This document shows positions 15,981-24,644 of a stretch of DNA of 64,000 nt, one piece after another. The stretch is from Fodinibacter sp963800505 (GTDB lineage: Bacteria; Actinomycetota; Actinomycetes; Actinomycetales; Dermatophilaceae): positions 62,001-126,000 of the forward strand of contig CAWDBL010000014.1 of NCBI GenBank assembly GCA_963800505.1. Reading direction: 5' to 3'. The notes below the pieces were generated by a model. That model saw nothing but the letters and a program-made list of their open reading frames with translations. It had not been told where the DNA came from and made no database searches. Within the stretch, counting starts at the first letter, position 1; each line of letters starts with the position of its first letter. Both the position numbers and the translations under genes were made by a program.

Positions 15981-17351
15981 ATGTCACGCACTCGCACCCT
16001 CCGGGCCGCTGCGGCCGCCGTCACCGCGCTCGGTGCGGGCCTCGTCCTGGCCGCCTGCGCGCCCGGCGGCTCCGACTCGTCGGCCTCGTCGTCGGCGCCG
16101 GCCCCGTCGTCGGTGAAGACCGATGCCGCCTCGCTCGGCGACGTCACCCTCACCGTCTGGGACCAGGAGGTGCGCGGGGGCCAGGAGAAGCAGATGTCGA
16201 CGCTCAACGCGCAGTTCCACGAGAAGTACCCGAACATCACCATCAAGCGGGTCTCGCGCTCGTTCGACGACCTCGTCAAGACGCTGCGGCTGGCCCTCAG
16301 CGGCGCCGACGCCCCGGACGTCGTGCAGGCCAACAACACCCGCTCCCAGATGGGCGAGTTCGTCAAGGCGGGGCAGCTGGTCAACCTCGACCCGTATGCC
16401 ACGGCCTACGGCTGGGACAAGCGCTACCCCGAGTCGGTGCGGGCCGTGGCCTCGTACTCACCCGACGGGAAGACGTTCGGCTCCGGGTCGCTGTTCGGCA
16501 TGCCGCAGGTCGGTGAGGTCGTCGGCATCTTCTACAACGCGGCGAAGCTCAAGACGCTCGGCATCAACCCGCCGACCACCTGGGCCGACTTCGACGCCGC
16601 CCTCGCCACCGCGAAGTCCAAGGGTGAGGTGCCGCTCGTGCTGGGCAACCTCGAGAAGTGGCCCGCCGGGCACGTCTTCGGCGTCGTGCAGGGCCGCTAC
16701 GCCAAGCCCGACGACATCCGCACACTCGGCTTCGGCCAGCCCGGCGGCTCCTGGACGACACCGGAGAACACGAAGGCGGCGCAGACCCTCGTCGACTGGG
16801 TCGACAAGGGCTACTTCTCCAAGGGGTTCAACGGCCAGGACTACGACCCGGCCTGGCAGGGCTTCAGCAAGGGCACCGGGGTGTTCCTCATCGCCGGCTC
16901 GTGGCTGCAGGCCGACCTGTCGTCGGCGATGAAGGGCGACGTCAAGTTCATGGTGCCCCCCGCCCCGGAGGCCGGCGGGAGCCCGGTGACCACCGGGGGC
17001 TCCGGGCTGCCCTTCGCGATCACCAACACCTCCAAGAACAAGGACGCCGCGGCGGCCTACGTCAACTTCATCACCAGCCCGGAGGCGATGAAGGTGCTGG
17101 CCGAGAACGGCAACCTGCCGGTCGTCGAGACCGAGCAGCAGAGCGCACCCGACGCCCTCGGCAAGGACGTCTTCACCGCCTTCGGCACCGTGTCGACGGC
17201 CAACGGGCTGATGCCCTACCTCGACTGGGCGACGCCCACGATGGGCGACACGCTGGGCGCCACGCTGCAGGACCTCCTCGCGAAGAAGGTCACCCCGCAG
17301 CAGGCCCTCGAGGCGCTGCAGAAGGACTACGGCGACTTCACCGGCCAGTGA
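15981..17351 (+). CDS. ABC sugar transporter, extracellular solute-binding lipoprotein
   Basis: 456 residues, family 1 solute-binding protein. A Sec lipoprotein signal ends in the lipobox VLAAC (Cys26), followed by a Ser/Ala linker. The mature fold begins 'DVTLTVWDQEV' and has the usual 'SGADAPDVVQANN', 'LFGMPQVGEVVGIFYNAAKL' and 'GINPPTTWADFDAAL' motifs of sugar-binding proteins. It captures a sugar or oligosaccharide outside the membrane and passes it to the two permeases that follow. Its stop overlaps the permease start by 1 nt. Confidence 0.93.
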   Translation: MSRTRTLRAAAAAVTALGAGLVLAACAPGGSDSSASSSAPAPSSVKTDAASLGDVTLTVWDQEVRGGQEKQMSTLNAQFHEKYPNITIKRVSRSFDDLVKTLRLALSGADAPDVVQANNTRSQMGEFVKAGQLVNLDPYATAYGWDKRYPESVRAVASYSPDGKTFGSGSLFGMPQVGEVVGIFYNAAKLKTLGINPPTTWADFDAALATAKSKGEVPLVLGNLEKWPAGHVFGVVQGRYAKPDDIRTLGFGQPGGSWTTPENTKAAQTLVDWVDKGYFSKGFNGQDYDPAWQGFSKGTGVFLIAGSWLQADLSSAMKGDVKFMVPPAPEAGGSPVTTGGSGLPFAITNTSKNKDAAAAYVNFITSPEAMKVLAENGNLPVVETEQQSAPDALGKDVFTAFGTVSTANGLMPYLDWATPTMGDTLGATLQDLLAKKVTPQQALEALQKDYGDFTGQ

Positions 17352-18307
17352 TGGCGCGCACCGCCACCGCCGCGCCGCCCACCGAGCCGCCGAGCGCGCC
17401 CGCACGAGGGGGGCGCCCGGCCCGGTCGGCCGGCGGCCCGCCCGGCGAGCCGCGCCGGGTCGGCTACCTCTACGTGCTCCCCGGGTTCCTCGTCTACGCC
17501 GTGTTCGCGCTGTACCCGCTGCTCAAGGCCGTCTACCTCTCGCTCTACGACTGGGACGGGCTGACCCTGGGCACCTGGGTGGGGCTGGGCAACTACACCG
17601 AGGTGCTCACCGACCAGCGGCTGCGGGCCGCCTTCGGCCACGCCCTGGTGCTCATGGTGTTCTTCGCCGTGCTGCCCCTCGGCATCGGCCTGGTGCTGGC
17701 CTCGATCCTGCACCGCGCCCGGGTGCGTGGCCTGTCCTTCTTCCGCACCGTGGTGTTCCTGCCCCAGGTCGTCGCCATGGTCGTCATCGCCGTCGCATGG
17801 CGCCGGATCTACGCCCCTGACGGCACCATCAACGCGGTGCTCTCCGCGGTCGGCCTCGAGTCGTGGACCCGGGGGTGGCTCGGCGAGTACGCCTTCGCGC
17901 TCCCGGCCGTGGGCCTGGTCGGAACCTGGTTCGAGAGCGGTCTGGTCACCGTGCTCCTGCTCGCCGGGATGGGCCGCATCTCGCGAGACCTGTACGAGGC
18001 GGCGCGCCTCGACGGGGCCGGGCCGGTGCGCGAGTTCCTCGCCGTGACCCTGCCCTCGGTGCGCGGTGAGATCGCGGTGGCTCTGACCCTCACCGTCATC
18101 GCGGCCCTGAAGACCTTCGACCTGATCTACCTGACGACCGCGGGCGGGCCGGGCCACCAGACCACGGTGCCGAGCTACGAGGTCTACCGGCAGGCGTTCG
18201 AGCTGGGGCAGGTCGGCCTCGCCTGCGCGATCGGGGTCTGCCTCACCGTCGTCATCTTCGCGATCAGCGTCGGCATCACCCGGGTGGCGGACAGGGCGAC
18301 CGACTGA
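17351..18307 (+). CDS. ABC sugar transporter permease (MalF/UgpA type)
   Basis: 318 residues. A Pro/Arg-rich cytoplasmic N-terminus (1-35) is followed by six membrane helices ('VLPGFLVYAVFALYPLL' is the first). The coupling loop is the EAA motif 'YEAARLDGAGPVREFLAVTLP'. It forms the channel with the next permease. No ATP-binding subunit is in this operon, as is usual in actinobacteria where a shared MsiK-type ATPase serves many sugar importers (known for Streptomyces, inferred here). Confidence 0.93.
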   Translation: MARTATAAPPTEPPSAPARGGRPARSAGGPPGEPRRVGYLYVLPGFLVYAVFALYPLLKAVYLSLYDWDGLTLGTWVGLGNYTEVLTDQRLRAAFGHALVLMVFFAVLPLGIGLVLASILHRARVRGLSFFRTVVFLPQVVAMVVIAVAWRRIYAPDGTINAVLSAVGLESWTRGWLGEYAFALPAVGLVGTWFESGLVTVLLLAGMGRISRDLYEAARLDGAGPVREFLAVTLPSVRGEIAVALTLTVIAALKTFDLIYLTTAGGPGHQTTVPSYEVYRQAFELGQVGLACAIGVCLTVVIFAISVGITRVADRATD

Positions 18308-19110
18308 TGCGGGTCTCGACCACGGAGCGGAACGCCAACTACGTCATCCTGCTGGCGTTCGCCCTCTTCGCGATCTGGCCGATCATCGGCATCGTCGTCG
18401 CCGGGCTGCAGCCCGAGGGCGATGCTCCTGGTGGGCTCGCCAACCTGGCCCAGGCGTGGGACATCGGCCGGTTCGGCGGCTACCTGCGCACGAGCGTCAT
18501 GGTCTCGGCCTTCGTGGTGTCGGTGAGTGCCGTGCTGTCGGTGCTCGCCGGCTTCGCCCTGGGCACCATGCGCTTTCGCGGTGCCGACGCGATCTTCTAC
18601 CTGATGCTCGTCGGCATCATGATGCCGGCCGAGGCCATCGTCGTCCCGCTCTTCTTCGACCTGCGCGCGGTCGGGCTCACCGACACCTTCTGGGCGATCG
18701 CCCTGCCGCAGGTCGCGCAGTCCGTGGCGTTCGGCACCTTCTGGATGCGGGCCGCCTTCCGGGCGCAGTCGCGCTCGCTCGTCGAGGCCGCCAGGCTCGA
18801 CGGGGCCACGACCGGGCGGGTGCTGTGGCTGATCCTCGTGCCCGTGGCGCGCCCGGCCATCGTCACCCTGGTCGTGCTCACCTTCATGTGGACGTGGAAC
18901 GAGTTCCTCATCCCGCTGGTCATGGTGCCGACCAACGAGGCGCTGCGCACCGCGCCGCTCGGGCTGGGATTCTTCTCCGGCCAGTACACCCAGGGCACCG
19001 CGCTGCTGGCCGCCGGCGCCACGATCGTCGCCCTGCCGGTGGTCGTGGTCTACCTCTTCCTGCAGCGCCACTTCATCGCCGGGATGCTCGAGGGGGCCGT
19101 CAAGGACTGA
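18307..19110 (+). CDS. ABC sugar transporter permease (MalG type)
   Basis: 267 residues, six membrane helices, start overlapping the previous stop by 1 nt. The EAA loop 'VEAARLDGATTGRVLWLILVP' is present and the C-terminal 'LQRHFIAGMLEGAVKD' is the usual end of MalG-type permeases. Partner of the upstream permease in importing the sugar captured by the lipoprotein. Confidence 0.93.
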   Translation: MRVSTTERNANYVILLAFALFAIWPIIGIVVAGLQPEGDAPGGLANLAQAWDIGRFGGYLRTSVMVSAFVVSVSAVLSVLAGFALGTMRFRGADAIFYLMLVGIMMPAEAIVVPLFFDLRAVGLTDTFWAIALPQVAQSVAFGTFWMRAAFRAQSRSLVEAARLDGATTGRVLWLILVPVARPAIVTLVVLTFMWTWNEFLIPLVMVPTNEALRTAPLGLGFFSGQYTQGTALLAAGATIVALPVVVVYLFLQRHFIAGMLEGAVKD

Positions 19111-19193
19111 CCACGCCGGTCCGCGACGGCGCCCGCGCGGACCTGGGGACTCGTGGTCGAACGGGCGCACGTCCAGCAGCAAGGGGAGTTGTC

Positions 19194-21956
19194 ATGGCAC
19201 GTATCTCCATCCGCACGACTGTGGCCGGCGCAGGGGCGCTGGCCCTCGCCCTGACCCTGGCCCCGATCGGGGCCAGTGCGGCGCCGCCGGGAGGCAAGGG
19301 GCCGCGACCACCGGACGCGACGACGTCGGCGGGTCGCCCGGCCGACCTCGACGCCATCTTCATCGGGGCCCACCCGGACGACGAGGCGGGGACCTTGTCG
19401 ACGTTCGGGCAGTGGGGAGCCGACCACGGCGTCCGCACGGGGGTCATCACCATCACCCGGGGGGAGGGCGGCGGCAACGCCGTCGGTCCGCAAGAGGGGC
19501 CGGCGCTGGGGCTGATCCGTGAGCGGGAGGAGCGCGCCGCGGTCGCGAAGGCGGGGATCACCGACGTCTACAACCTCGACGAGGTCGACTTCTACTACAC
19601 CGTGTCCGAACCACTGACCGCGCAGGTCTGGGACCATGAGGAGGCGCTGGGCAAGGCGGTGCGCATCCTGCGGCAGACCCGGCCCGAGGTCGTGGTCACG
19701 ATGAACCCGGCCCCCTCGCCCGGCCAGCACGGCAACCACCAGGAGGCCGCGCGCATCGCCATCGAGGCCTACGACGCGGCCGGTGACCCACGCCGGTTCC
19801 CGGAGCAGATCACCCGGGAGGGGCTGCGGCCGTTCGCGCCCGACCGGGTGCTGATGCGCACCGCGAACGGCACGCCGGCCAACGGCCCACAGTGCGCGCA
19901 GCGCTTCGCGGCTGCCGACCCGAGCCAGACGGTGTACGGCGTCTGGTCCGGCGCCACGGCACCCGGCGGTCGCAGCTGGGCCGCGGTCGAGCGCGACGCC
20001 CAGCGTGAGTACGCCTCGCAGGGGTGGGCCGGCTTCCCGGATGTCTCCACCGACCCCAACGCCCTGGGCTGTGACTACCTCACCCTCGTCGAGTCGCGAA
20101 CACCATTGCCGCAGTGGGGCACCCCCGCGGCGTACACCGAGCACGCCGCCCTGGACGGGTCCCTCGTGCGGGTGGTGGGCGGCCTGCCGCTGGGCAGCGG
20201 GATGACGGTCGAGGCCGACCGCTACCGCGCTCTCCCCGGCACGCCGTTCACCGTGACGGTGGCAGCCACCGCGCCGCACCGGACTGCCCTCGGGAAGTCC
20301 CGGGCTCGGCTGGAGGTGCCGAGCGGCTGGAGCGTCAGGGGCAGCGGACGGCTCGGCGGCCTGCGGGCCGGTGAGCACGCCCGGGCCAGGTTCACCGTCA
20401 CCCCACCCGTCGATGCAGCGGTCGGCTCGCCGGTGCGGCTGAAGGCCTTCGTGACGACGCGCGCCGGCACGGGCTACCAGGACGAGCCGGTGCTCGTCAG
20501 CCCCGCGGTCACCGCCACCCAGCAGCTGCTGCCGCAGGTGGCCCAGTTCCGCTCGTGGGCCCGCGACGTCGGGGCCGACGCCCTGGCCGACATCGTCCGG
20601 CCGGTGCTCACGCTCCCGTCGGGCGGCACGCGCACGGTCGACGTCGTGGTGACCAACCACGGCGCCGCGACCCAGTCGGGCACGGTGACTCCCAGCCCGC
20701 CGGCCGGCTTCACGATGACGCCTGCGTCGGCGCCCTACGGACCGCTTGCGCCCGGGGCCACCGCGACGGTGCGGTTCGCGGTCGTCAACACCGACCCCAC
20801 GCTGAAGACCTCGGTCGACGGCGGGGTGGCGGGTGACTACCTCTACTCCATCGCCACCACGAGCTCCGCGGGCACCGGCCGCACCGAGCAGGCGTTCGAG
20901 CTCGTGCCGACGACCGTGGTGGGGCAGGCGTCTGCCGCGCCCGACGTCGACGGTGTCGTTGCCGACGGCGAGTACCCCGGTGCCGTCATCGACGTCTCGC
21001 GCCGGTGGGAGGGCACGGCCTGTGACTCGGCCGCCGACTGCTCCGCGACCGCGCGCCTCGCCTGGCGCGACGACACCCTCTACGTCGCGGTCACGGTCAC
21101 CGACGACGTCAAGGGCACGGCGCTGGCGGCATCCGACTGCAAGCGGCACTGGCGCACCGACTCGGTGGAGATCGCGATCGACCCGCGGGGCACGTCGGAG
21201 AACACCTCGACCACCTTCAAGGCGGCGATCCTGCCGTGGACGGCCGAGGGTGGGCCCTGCTACCTGCGCGACGCCGACGCCCACCAGGGTGACGGCCCGA
21301 CGACGGCGCCCGGCATGACGGTGGCCGCGAAGGTCACCGAGCCGTACACGGGCTACACCGTGGAGACGGCGATCCCGATGGCGCTGCTGCCGAGCGCGGT
21401 CGACCCGCAGCGGATGGGGCTGAACATCCTCCCGTACGACTCCGACACCCAGGACAAGACCGGCCAGACCCGCATCGGCTGGTCGGTGTGGGGCGGCGTG
21501 CAGGGCGACCCGTACCGCTGGGGCCGGGCCGTGCTCGACGGCTACCAGCCGCCGGCCGGCCGGCCGACGACACCCGCGGCGCCGGTCATCCCGACCGAGG
21601 CGCTCTCCTCGCTCGACTCGCCGCAGTCGATCGAGCAGGCGGTGCGCACCAACGTCGCACTGGCGGGTATGCCGGCCTCGCGACCCGGGGAGCGCGGCTG
21701 GGCCGAGCGGGCGACGCTGCGCCGCGGTGCCGCCCAGGTGCGGTTGCGGGTGCAGGATGCCGGCACCGCCCACGTGGTCGTCGTCGACGCCGACGGGGTG
21801 GCCGGTGAGGTCGTCACCCGCGTGGCGCGCACCCGGTCCGGCCCGGCCACCGTGCGCGTGCCGCTCGATCGGGTGATCGTGGGCCGGGCCGCCGTGCTGG
21901 TCGGCTGGGACGACGGGGCCGGTGGCACCTTCTCCTCGAGGGTGCGGGCGCGCTGA
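19194..21956 (+). CDS. Secreted PIG-L (LmbE-like) deacetylase with CBM9-like domain
   Basis: 920 residues. A Sec signal ends near Ala30. The catalytic PIG-L domain (about 50-330) carries the zinc motif AHPDDE (residues 59-64) and later 'GQHGNHQEAARIAIEA' with the downstream ligand His. These enzymes remove acetyl groups from GlcNAc-type substrates. Beta-rich regions follow (about 350-580). About residues 585-785 resemble a carbohydrate-binding family 9 domain ('DGEYPGAVIDV', 'RTDSVEIAIDPRG', 'YTVETAIPMALL'). It lies 83 bp after the ABC operon, so it may process the glycan that operon imports. Extracellular, and much larger than typical single-domain LmbE proteins (~230-280 residues). Confidence 0.85.
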   Translation: MARISIRTTVAGAGALALALTLAPIGASAAPPGGKGPRPPDATTSAGRPADLDAIFIGAHPDDEAGTLSTFGQWGADHGVRTGVITITRGEGGGNAVGPQEGPALGLIREREERAAVAKAGITDVYNLDEVDFYYTVSEPLTAQVWDHEEALGKAVRILRQTRPEVVVTMNPAPSPGQHGNHQEAARIAIEAYDAAGDPRRFPEQITREGLRPFAPDRVLMRTANGTPANGPQCAQRFAAADPSQTVYGVWSGATAPGGRSWAAVERDAQREYASQGWAGFPDVSTDPNALGCDYLTLVESRTPLPQWGTPAAYTEHAALDGSLVRVVGGLPLGSGMTVEADRYRALPGTPFTVTVAATAPHRTALGKSRARLEVPSGWSVRGSGRLGGLRAGEHARARFTVTPPVDAAVGSPVRLKAFVTTRAGTGYQDEPVLVSPAVTATQQLLPQVAQFRSWARDVGADALADIVRPVLTLPSGGTRTVDVVVTNHGAATQSGTVTPSPPAGFTMTPASAPYGPLAPGATATVRFAVVNTDPTLKTSVDGGVAGDYLYSIATTSSAGTGRTEQAFELVPTTVVGQASAAPDVDGVVADGEYPGAVIDVSRRWEGTACDSAADCSATARLAWRDDTLYVAVTVTDDVKGTALAASDCKRHWRTDSVEIAIDPRGTSENTSTTFKAAILPWTAEGGPCYLRDADAHQGDGPTTAPGMTVAAKVTEPYTGYTVETAIPMALLPSAVDPQRMGLNILPYDSDTQDKTGQTRIGWSVWGGVQGDPYRWGRAVLDGYQPPAGRPTTPAAPVIPTEALSSLDSPQSIEQAVRTNVALAGMPASRPGERGWAERATLRRGAAQVRLRVQDAGTAHVVVVDADGVAGEVVTRVARTRSGPATVRVPLDRVIVGRAAVLVGWDDGAGGTFSSRVRAR

Positions 21957-21980
21957 GCCGGTCGACCGCGTGGAACGCGT

Positions 21981-22002
21981 CGCCGGGCCGAAGGGCCCGG
22001 CG
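21981..22002 (+). terminator. Terminator after the PIG-L gene
   Basis: CGCCGGGCC, a GAAG loop and its complement GGCCCGGCG, followed by GGCGTGTTCTTCG, which is T-richer than its surroundings. It starts 24 bp after the stop codon. Confidence 0.75.
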
Positions 22003-22110
22003 GCGTGTTCTTCGCCCTGGATGGTCCACAGGGGCGGTCGCCCGTCGGCGGGTGTCCACAGGCGAGGCGGTGGAGTGGTGCCGGTGGCTCGCTGCCGGTC
22101 TGCTGACGGT

Positions 22111-22596
22111 ATGGACCTCACGCCGTACCACGACCCCGAGGATGCCGTCGGAGTCGCCTTCCGTCTGACGCGTCGGAGACTGCGCCTGAGCCAGCGCGAA
22201 CTGGCGCAGGCACTGGGCTGGGATCGGGCGACCGTCGGCCGGTGGGAGAGCGGGCACGTCTCGCCGGCTCTGGGCCGGGTTGACGGCGTGCTGCGCGGCA
22301 TGGGCTTCCGGCTCGTCGTGGTGGTGACCCATCCCGAGGAGTGGGCGGACGTGGACGAACCACCCGAGCACATCGCAGACCGGGCCTTTCGTCACCTGCC
22401 CGCTCACCTGGACCAGGAGGTCCTCGACCACCTGCCCCTGCACTGGTGGCTTCGGTACCGCGACAAACCCAACCCGATGGCACCGAACTGGAGCTACACC
22501 ATGCGGAGCTGGTGGTCGGCGTTCTGGGAAGAACTGGAGCGGGAGGCGGTGTCGGCGCCGGTGGAGCCCGATCCGGACGCGGTAGGAGAAGGGTGA
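22111..22596 (+). CDS. XRE-family (Cro/CI-type HTH) regulator
   Basis: 161 residues. The N-terminal part is a Cro/CI-type helix-turn-helix: 'FRLTRRRLRLSQRELAQALG', then 'WDRATVGRWESGHVSPALGR'. The rest has a tail rich in Trp and His ('HLPLHWWLRYRDKPNPMAPN') of unknown role. No phage or mobile neighbours. The ATG at 22111 places the HTH close to the N-terminus. It ends just before the 34-bp repeat array. Confidence 0.7.
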   Translation: MDLTPYHDPEDAVGVAFRLTRRRLRLSQRELAQALGWDRATVGRWESGHVSPALGRVDGVLRGMGFRLVVVVTHPEEWADVDEPPEHIADRAFRHLPAHLDQEVLDHLPLHWWLRYRDKPNPMAPNWSYTMRSWWSAFWEELEREAVSAPVEPDPDAVGEG

Positions 22597-22624
22597 TTCC
22601 GCCCTCGACCGTGCTGCGCCAGCG

Positions 22625-22790
22625 CTCAGCAGGGCTGTTCGGCGCTGCTGCTCCAGTCCTCAGCAGGGCTGTTCGACGCTGCTGCTCAAGTCCTCAGCAG
22701 GGTTGTTCGGCGCTGCTGCTCCAGTCCTCAGCAGGGCTGTTCGACGCTGCTGCTCCAGTCCTCAGCAGGGCTGTTCGGCGCTGCTGAGCA
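22625..22790. repeat. 34-bp tandem repeat array, nearly five copies
   Basis: Units begin at 22625, 22659, 22693, 22727 and 22761 (the last diverges after ~28 bp). Each reads CTCAGCAGGG, then CTGTTCGRCGCTGCTG, then CTCCAGTC. Copies 1, 3 and 5 have TTCGGCG and copies 2 and 4 have TTCGACG, so the array alternates. Every unit contains CAGCAG and CTGCTG and can fold into a small hairpin. The period is not a multiple of three and the array is between two convergent genes, so it is not coding. Confidence 0.9.
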
Positions 22791-22863
22791 GGGGATCAGC
22801 AGCGTCGAGGCGTGAGCAGCACGTCCTCTCGGCTCCGGGATCGGCGTCCGGACCCCCCGCCGC

Positions 22864-24528
22864 TCAGGTCCCGAGGGCGGCCGCGACGACCTCCTTGGCC
22901 TCGGCCTGCACCTGGGCGAGGTGGTCGGGCCCGCGGAAGGACTCGGCGTAGATCTTGTAGACGTCCTCGGTACCGCTGGGCCGGGCGGCGAACCAGGCCG
23001 ACTCGGTGACCACCTTGAGGCCACCGATGGCGGCGCCGTTGCCGGGTGCCTCGGTGAGCTTGGCGGTGATCGGCTCGCCGGCCAGCGACTGCGCCGAGAC
23101 GTCGTCGGGGGACAGGGCGCCCAGCTTGGCCTTCTCCTCGCGCGTGGCAGCCGCGTCGATGCGGGCGTAGGCGGGCTCGCCGTGCCGCTCGACGAGGGAT
23201 CGGTAGTGCTCGCTCGGGCTCTTGCCGGTGCGCGCCTGGATCTCCGAACCGAGCAGGGCCAGCAGGATGCCGTCCTTGTCGGTGGTCCACACCGACCCGT
23301 CGTGCCGCAGGAACGACGCGCCCGCCGACTCCTCGCCACCGAACGGGCCGGACCCGTCGAGCAGCCCCGGCACGAACCACTTGAAGCCGACCGGCACCTC
23401 GACCAGCCGGCGGCCCAGGTCGTCGGCGACCCGGTCGATCATCGAGCTCGACACCAGCGTCTTGCCGATGAAGCCGTCGTCGCGCCACTGGGGTCGCGCA
23501 CCGCCGTAGAGGTACTGGATCGCGACGGCGAGGTAGTGGTTGGGGTTGAGCAGTCCGGCATCCGGGGTCACGATGCCGTGCCGGTCGGCATCCGCGTCGT
23601 TGCCGGTGGCGATGTCGTAGACGTCGCGCTGGGCGATCAGGCTGGCCATCGCCGACGGTGAGGAGCAGTCCATCCGGATCTTGCCGTCCCAGTCGAGCGT
23701 CATGAACCGCCAGGTGGCGTCGACGAGGGGGTTGACCACGGTGAGGTCGAGGCCGTGCCGCTCGCCGATGGCGCCCCAGTAGTCGACCGACGCCCCGCCG
23801 AGCGGATCGGCGCCGATGCGCAGGCCGGACCCGCGGATCGCGTCGATGTCGAGCACGTGGGGCAGGTCGTCGACGTAGGTGCCCAGGAAGTCGTAGCCGG
23901 ATGCCGCGGCACGCGCCCGCGCGAACGGCACCCGCTTGACGCCCTCGAGCCCGGCGCGGATCAGCTCGTTGGCCCGCGCGGCGATCACCTTGGTGGCATC
24001 GGAGTCGGCGGGCCCGCCGTGCGGCGGGTTGTACTTGAAGCCGCCGTCGCTCGGCGGGTTGTGCGAGGGCGTGACGACGATGCCGTCTGCGAGGCCGGCG
24101 TGCGCCGGCATCCCGTCGACCCCGGTGACCTTGCCCCGGTTGGCGGTGAGGATGGCGTGCGACACCGCGGGGGTGGGGGTGTAGCGGTCGCGCGAGTCGA
24201 CGAGCACCGTGACGTCGTTGGCGACCAGCACCTCGAGTGCGGTGGCCCAGGCCGGCTCGGACAGGCCGTGGGTGTCGCGCCCGATGAACAGCGGCCCGTC
24301 GAAGCCCTGCTCGCGCCGGTACTCGCAGATCGCCTGCGTCGTGGCCAGGATGTGCGCTTCGTTGAACGACGTCCTCAGGCTGGAGCCGCGGTGCCCCGAG
24401 GTGCCGAAGGCGACCTGCTCGTCGACGTTCTCAGGGTCGGGTTGCCGCGTGTAGTAGGCCGTCACGAGGGCCGCGACGTCGACGAGGTCGGAGGGTTGGG
24501 CGAGCTGTCCGGCACGGGGCGCGTTCAT
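22864..24528 (-). CDS. pgm: Phosphoglucomutase, alpha-D-glucose specific
   Basis: 554 residues, cytoplasmic. Interconverts glucose-1-phosphate and glucose-6-phosphate, linking sugar uptake to glycogen and GlgE-pathway synthesis encoded nearby. Seen: 'FGTSGHRGSS' near residues 42-51, the phosphoserine loop 'VVTPSHNPPSDGGFKYNPP', the metal loop 'GNDADADRHG' and the sugar loop 'GGEESAGASF', plus the C-terminal phosphate loop 'ARPSGTEDVYKIY'. Length fits the 540-570 of this family. The ATG at 24528 gives the usual ~40-residue leader before the first motif. Its 3' end faces the repeat array. Confidence 0.95.
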   Translation of the reverse strand: MNAPRAGQLAQPSDLVDVAALVTAYYTRQPDPENVDEQVAFGTSGHRGSSLRTSFNEAHILATTQAICEYRREQGFDGPLFIGRDTHGLSEPAWATALEVLVANDVTVLVDSRDRYTPTPAVSHAILTANRGKVTGVDGMPAHAGLADGIVVTPSHNPPSDGGFKYNPPHGGPADSDATKVIAARANELIRAGLEGVKRVPFARARAAASGYDFLGTYVDDLPHVLDIDAIRGSGLRIGADPLGGASVDYWGAIGERHGLDLTVVNPLVDATWRFMTLDWDGKIRMDCSSPSAMASLIAQRDVYDIATGNDADADRHGIVTPDAGLLNPNHYLAVAIQYLYGGARPQWRDDGFIGKTLVSSSMIDRVADDLGRRLVEVPVGFKWFVPGLLDGSGPFGGEESAGASFLRHDGSVWTTDKDGILLALLGSEIQARTGKSPSEHYRSLVERHGEPAYARIDAAATREEKAKLGALSPDDVSAQSLAGEPITAKLTEAPGNGAAIGGLKVVTESAWFAARPSGTEDVYKIYAESFRGPDHLAQVQAEAKEVVAAALGT

Positions 24529-24618
24529 GCACCGATCCTTGCAGAGCGGGGGTCTGCACGACAGTTCGGCGTGTTGGGGAGATCACAAACGAAGCGTCTC
24601 CTACGCTCTGTAGTTGTG

Positions 24619-24636
24619 GATACCCGCAGGGGTATC
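24619..24636. promoter_or_regulatory. Perfect palindrome upstream of the sulfur operon
   Basis: GATACCCGCAGGGGTATC has 7-bp arms (GATACCC/GGGTATC) around a 4-bp centre, ending 8 bp before the ATG at 24645. Palindromes of the form ATACCC...GGGTAT are typical operators of CsoR-family repressors, including the persulfide sensor CstR, which controls sulfide-oxidation operons in other bacteria. No CsoR/CstR gene is in the window, so the regulator would be elsewhere. Confidence 0.6.
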
Positions 24637-24644
24637 GTCGAGGC

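Noticed and set aside
15981..19110. Search for an ABC ATP-binding subunit in the sugar importer operon
   Set aside because: None is present; the genes after the permeases encode a secreted deacetylase. A shared ATPase encoded elsewhere is the usual actinobacterial solution.
22625..22790. Repeat array considered as a CRISPR
   Set aside because: Units are directly adjacent with no unique spacers, and no cas genes are in the window.
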